Assembly: GCA_019429205.1 (NCBI GenBank)
Contig: JAHYIT010000007.1
Location: forward strand, 1 to 64,000
From: Mariniphaga sp.
Lineage (GTDB): Bacteria > Bacteroidota > Bacteroidia > Bacteroidales > Prolixibacteraceae
Length of the DNA stretch: 64,000 bases
Reading direction: 5' to 3'
Part shown: positions 61,731 through 64,000 of the stretch, in pieces
Numbering within the stretch: position 1 is the stretch's first letter
Layout of the letters: each line of letters opens with the position of its first letter
The notes under the pieces: model-generated
Told to the model about the DNA's origin: nothing
Database searches by the model: none
Seen by the model: only the letters and a program-made list of their open reading frames with translations
Position numbers and translations under genes: made by a program

Positions 61731-64000
61731 ATGATTGACCAACTAATTCAAAACATTTCACCGGAAACTATCAGTAACTATTTCCGCAAAAAAGTGCCGG
61801 CATTTAAACCGTTACCTGAAAACCTAAATCATATTTTACGTGAACAGGATTTTGTCGAGTTCAGCCATTTGCAAAAGATTGGCGAAGTGGAATACGACAA
61901 TGCCGACGAATTACTGGTATTGTCATGCCAATATAAAGGTGAGCTAACCAGCCGGAGTTCCAAACGAAAACAATACGACATTGCCAAAAAAGTATTGAAG
62001 GAAGAGTTTAAAGATGCTGCCATTTTTGCTTTTATTGACGAAACAGGCAAATTCAGGTTCAGTCTCATTCGTACGGTTTATTCAGGTGGAAGACGTGACT
62101 GGACAGCCTGGAAACGTTACACTTATTTTGTTGACCCGGAAAAACCCAACAAAACATTCCGCAACCAGATAAATAAATGTGCATTCGACACGCTCGACCA
62201 TATTTTAAAAGCATTCAGTATTGATGCTGTTACCGATGAATTTTATAATGCCTTCAGCCCGAAATTCGATGAAATAGCCAATAGTGTGCAGGGAAATGCA
62301 GTGTTTGGAATTAAACAGGATTTTTCGTTGCTGTTTGTCATTCGCACCATTTTTATTGGTTTTGTACAGAAACGGAAATGGCTGGGCAACGATGATGAGT
62401 TTATGCAATCATTCTGGCAGGAATATAAAGACCAGTATTACGGACAAAACCTGTTTTATTCGCGCTGGCTGGACCCACTGTTTTTTGAAGCCTTAAACTC
62501 AAAACCGGGGACTGAGGTGCAATACCGGAACAACGATTTTTCAAAAGAAACACGAATTGCCCTGAAAATGGCACCTTACCTGAATGGCGAGCTGTTTAAA
62601 CGAAAAACAGGGTTCGACGACCTGGATTTAATTATACCTGATAAAACTATCGGCGATTTTTTTGAGTTTTTGTTTCAATATAACTTCACCATTGAAGAAA
62701 ACACACGCTACGACGAAGACCTGGAACTGAACCCTGAATTCCTGGGAATTATTTTTGAACGGCTGGTAAACAAAAAAGATGGAGCGGTTTACACACCACG
62801 TACCGAAGTGGATTTTATGTGCCGCATTGCACTGGTAAAATGGCTTCAAAAAGTGAGTTCAGCCAATACCCGTGATTTGTATTACCTGTTTTTCAGGGAA
62901 ATGGGACAAGGCGCTGAATTTGAGGATTACCAGAAAGATGGCGATTTTTCACGGAATGAACTGGAAGAACTGATTACCCTGCTGAAAAATGTAACCACCT
63001 GCGACCCTGCATCCGGCTCAGGGGCATTTCCAGTGGGAATGATGCAGGTATTGAATGAAGTGCTTTGCAACCTGCAATCAAGGGAAAAAACACCTGAGCA
63101 GTTTAAAAATGAGGACGACTTTGAACGCAAAAAAGCCATTATTGCCCACTCGCTCTATGGTGTGGAAGTAAAACGCTGGGCTGTATGGATAAACCAGCTT
63201 CGTTTATGGTTATCGCTCTTTGTGGATATTCCATCGGAAAAGGAAACTGAATTCAGAAATTCATTTACTCCCCTGTTGCCCAATCTGGGATTTAAAATCC
63301 GCCGTGGCGACAGCATTGTTCAACGCATTGGAAATAAAATTTTCCCGGTACACGGCCATGAAAGGTCGTTAAGTAGTACTTTGAAAAAGCAAATCACAGA
63401 ACTGAAAAAAGCAAAAATTGACTTTTTCTACAACCGTTCGGGGGCATACAATGAAATAAGCAAGAAGGAAAACAGCATCTTTCGCACCATAATTAATGAA
63501 CAAATTTCTGAAAAAATAAAAGAATTGCGTAGTCTGAAAAGAGAACCAGAGGCAGAACAAACTTCCATGTTTGGCAACAGCAAACCCAAACAGACCAATC
63601 TTGAATTGTATAAAGCCCAAATTGAACAACTGGAAAACGAAATTCAGGTGCTGAATGAAGAGAAAGAAGCTTTTCGCGACGACCATCCCCTCATCTGGAA
63701 CATTGAGTTTGCCGAAATTTTTTACGAAAAAGGAGGGTTCGATATTCAAATTGGTAATCCGCCATACGTGAGGCAGGAAGACATTGCCGACCCGGAAAGT
63801 AAAATTATAAAAGCAACTGATTACAAAAAACTGCTACAAGAAACCATCAGGCAGGAATACCCCAAATATTTTAAAGCTAAAGAGAAAATCGACGGTAAGT
63901 CAGACCTTTATACGTTTTTTTACCTGAAATCTATGAGGTTGCTGAATGAAAACGGTGTGCATACATTCATTTGTTCCAACTCCTGGCTCGATGTGGGTTA
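61731..64000 (+). CDS. Eco57I-type restriction-modification methylase (N-terminal part, runs off right edge)
   Basis: 756 codons are visible from the ATG at 61731 (MIDQLIQNISPETISNYFRK). Methyltransferase motif I is DPASGSGAF (residues 425-433) and the catalytic motif IV is GNPPYVRQED (NPPY at 676-679), so it is an N6-adenine gamma-class methylase of the Eco57I kind. A long helical insert (about 545-640, KKAKIDFF... EIQVLNEEKEAF) lies between them. The N-terminal about 300 residues may hold a nuclease or accessory domain as in type IIG/ISP enzymes, but I cannot identify catalytic residues with confidence. Probably a phage-defence gene. Confidence 0.85.
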   Translation, partial: MIDQLIQNISPETISNYFRKKVPAFKPLPENLNHILREQDFVEFSHLQKIGEVEYDNADELLVLSCQYKGELTSRSSKRKQYDIAKKVLKEEFKDAAIFAFIDETGKFRFSLIRTVYSGGRRDWTAWKRYTYFVDPEKPNKTFRNQINKCAFDTLDHILKAFSIDAVTDEFYNAFSPKFDEIANSVQGNAVFGIKQDFSLLFVIRTIFIGFVQKRKWLGNDDEFMQSFWQEYKDQYYGQNLFYSRWLDPLFFEALNSKPGTEVQYRNNDFSKETRIALKMAPYLNGELFKRKTGFDDLDLIIPDKTIGDFFEFLFQYNFTIEENTRYDEDLELNPEFLGIIFERLVNKKDGAVYTPRTEVDFMCRIALVKWLQKVSSANTRDLYYLFFREMGQGAEFEDYQKDGDFSRNELEELITLLKNVTTCDPASGSGAFPVGMMQVLNEVLCNLQSREKTPEQFKNEDDFERKKAIIAHSLYGVEVKRWAVWINQLRLWLSLFVDIPSEKETEFRNSFTPLLPNLGFKIRRGDSIVQRIGNKIFPVHGHERSLSSTLKKQITELKKAKIDFFYNRSGAYNEISKKENSIFRTIINEQISEKIKELRSLKREPEAEQTSMFGNSKPKQTNLELYKAQIEQLENEIQVLNEEKEAFRDDHPLIWNIEFAEIFYEKGGFDIQIGNPPYVRQEDIADPESKIIKATDYKKLLQETIRQEYPKYFKAKEKIDGKSDLYTFFYLKSMRLLNENGVHTFICSNSWLDVG

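Overview
This window looks like a chromosome segment from a member of the Bacteroidota, probably a Bacteroidales/Marinilabiliales-type bacterium; the lineage is inferred from gene content, not from a marker search. The evidence is a SusC/SusD pair, promoters of the TAnnTTTG (-7) / TTTG or TTG (-33) kind ahead of tRNA and parB-like genes, few Shine-Dalgarno sites, and families common in this phylum (RicT/PSP1, DUF4922, DUF4105, 7TM-AraC regulators, oxidoreductases with a C-terminal PWELP-like tail).

Positions 1-12215 are nutrient uptake and sugar metabolism. The partial susD and full susC genes diverge from a GntR/FadR regulator, and a 17-bp palindrome sits at the predicted susC transcription start. 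polA follows, then a run of Gfo/Idh/MocA oxidoreductases and TIM-barrel isomerases. Positions 12526-22207 hold a membrane AraC regulator, a PEP-carboxylase-like protein that lacks the catalytic core, four overlapping genes for carbohydrate deacetylases and acyltransferases, radC, rpsT, tRNA-Glu, lptB and tatC. Positions 22390-33427 are housekeeping genes (recQ, ahcY, greA-HIT, dnaE, trxA, a DUF58 gene) and end with tRNA-Asn.

From 33422 to about 46474 there is an AT-rich island between two 176-bp direct repeats that I count as about 95% identical. The left repeat includes the 3' end of tRNA-Asn and its terminator. I see no integrase or transposase. The core of the island is an operon (42655 down to 36957) encoding a small 81-residue protein, a Ser/Thr kinase with a zinc ribbon and FHA-like tail, a TerY-like vWA protein, a PP2C phosphatase with a coiled-coil tail, and a zinc ribbon / TerB-like / double FISUMP protein. 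This matches the known TerY-P phosphorylation triad but has an unusual FISUMP output protein. Around it lie a protein with a 21-residue repeat, small membrane proteins, orphan genes and a YefM/YoeB-type toxin-antitoxin pair enclosed by a second pair of repeats. A gutted fic pseudogene and an array of six helically phased iterons separate the island from tRNA-Lys.

Positions 47572-57483 return to the core chromosome: a glycosyltransferase and DUF4922 pair, a broken histidine kinase with a response regulator, ricT, a DUF4105 protein and mutS. After tRNA-Gly and tRNA-Leu a second accessory stretch begins: orphan genes, a ParB-like protein with small coupled genes, a GIY-YIG-like nuclease and an Eco57I-type DNA methylase that runs off the right edge.

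A recurring oddity is loss of the middle of a gene while both ends remain recognisable (the PEPC-like gene, fic and the histidine kinase).
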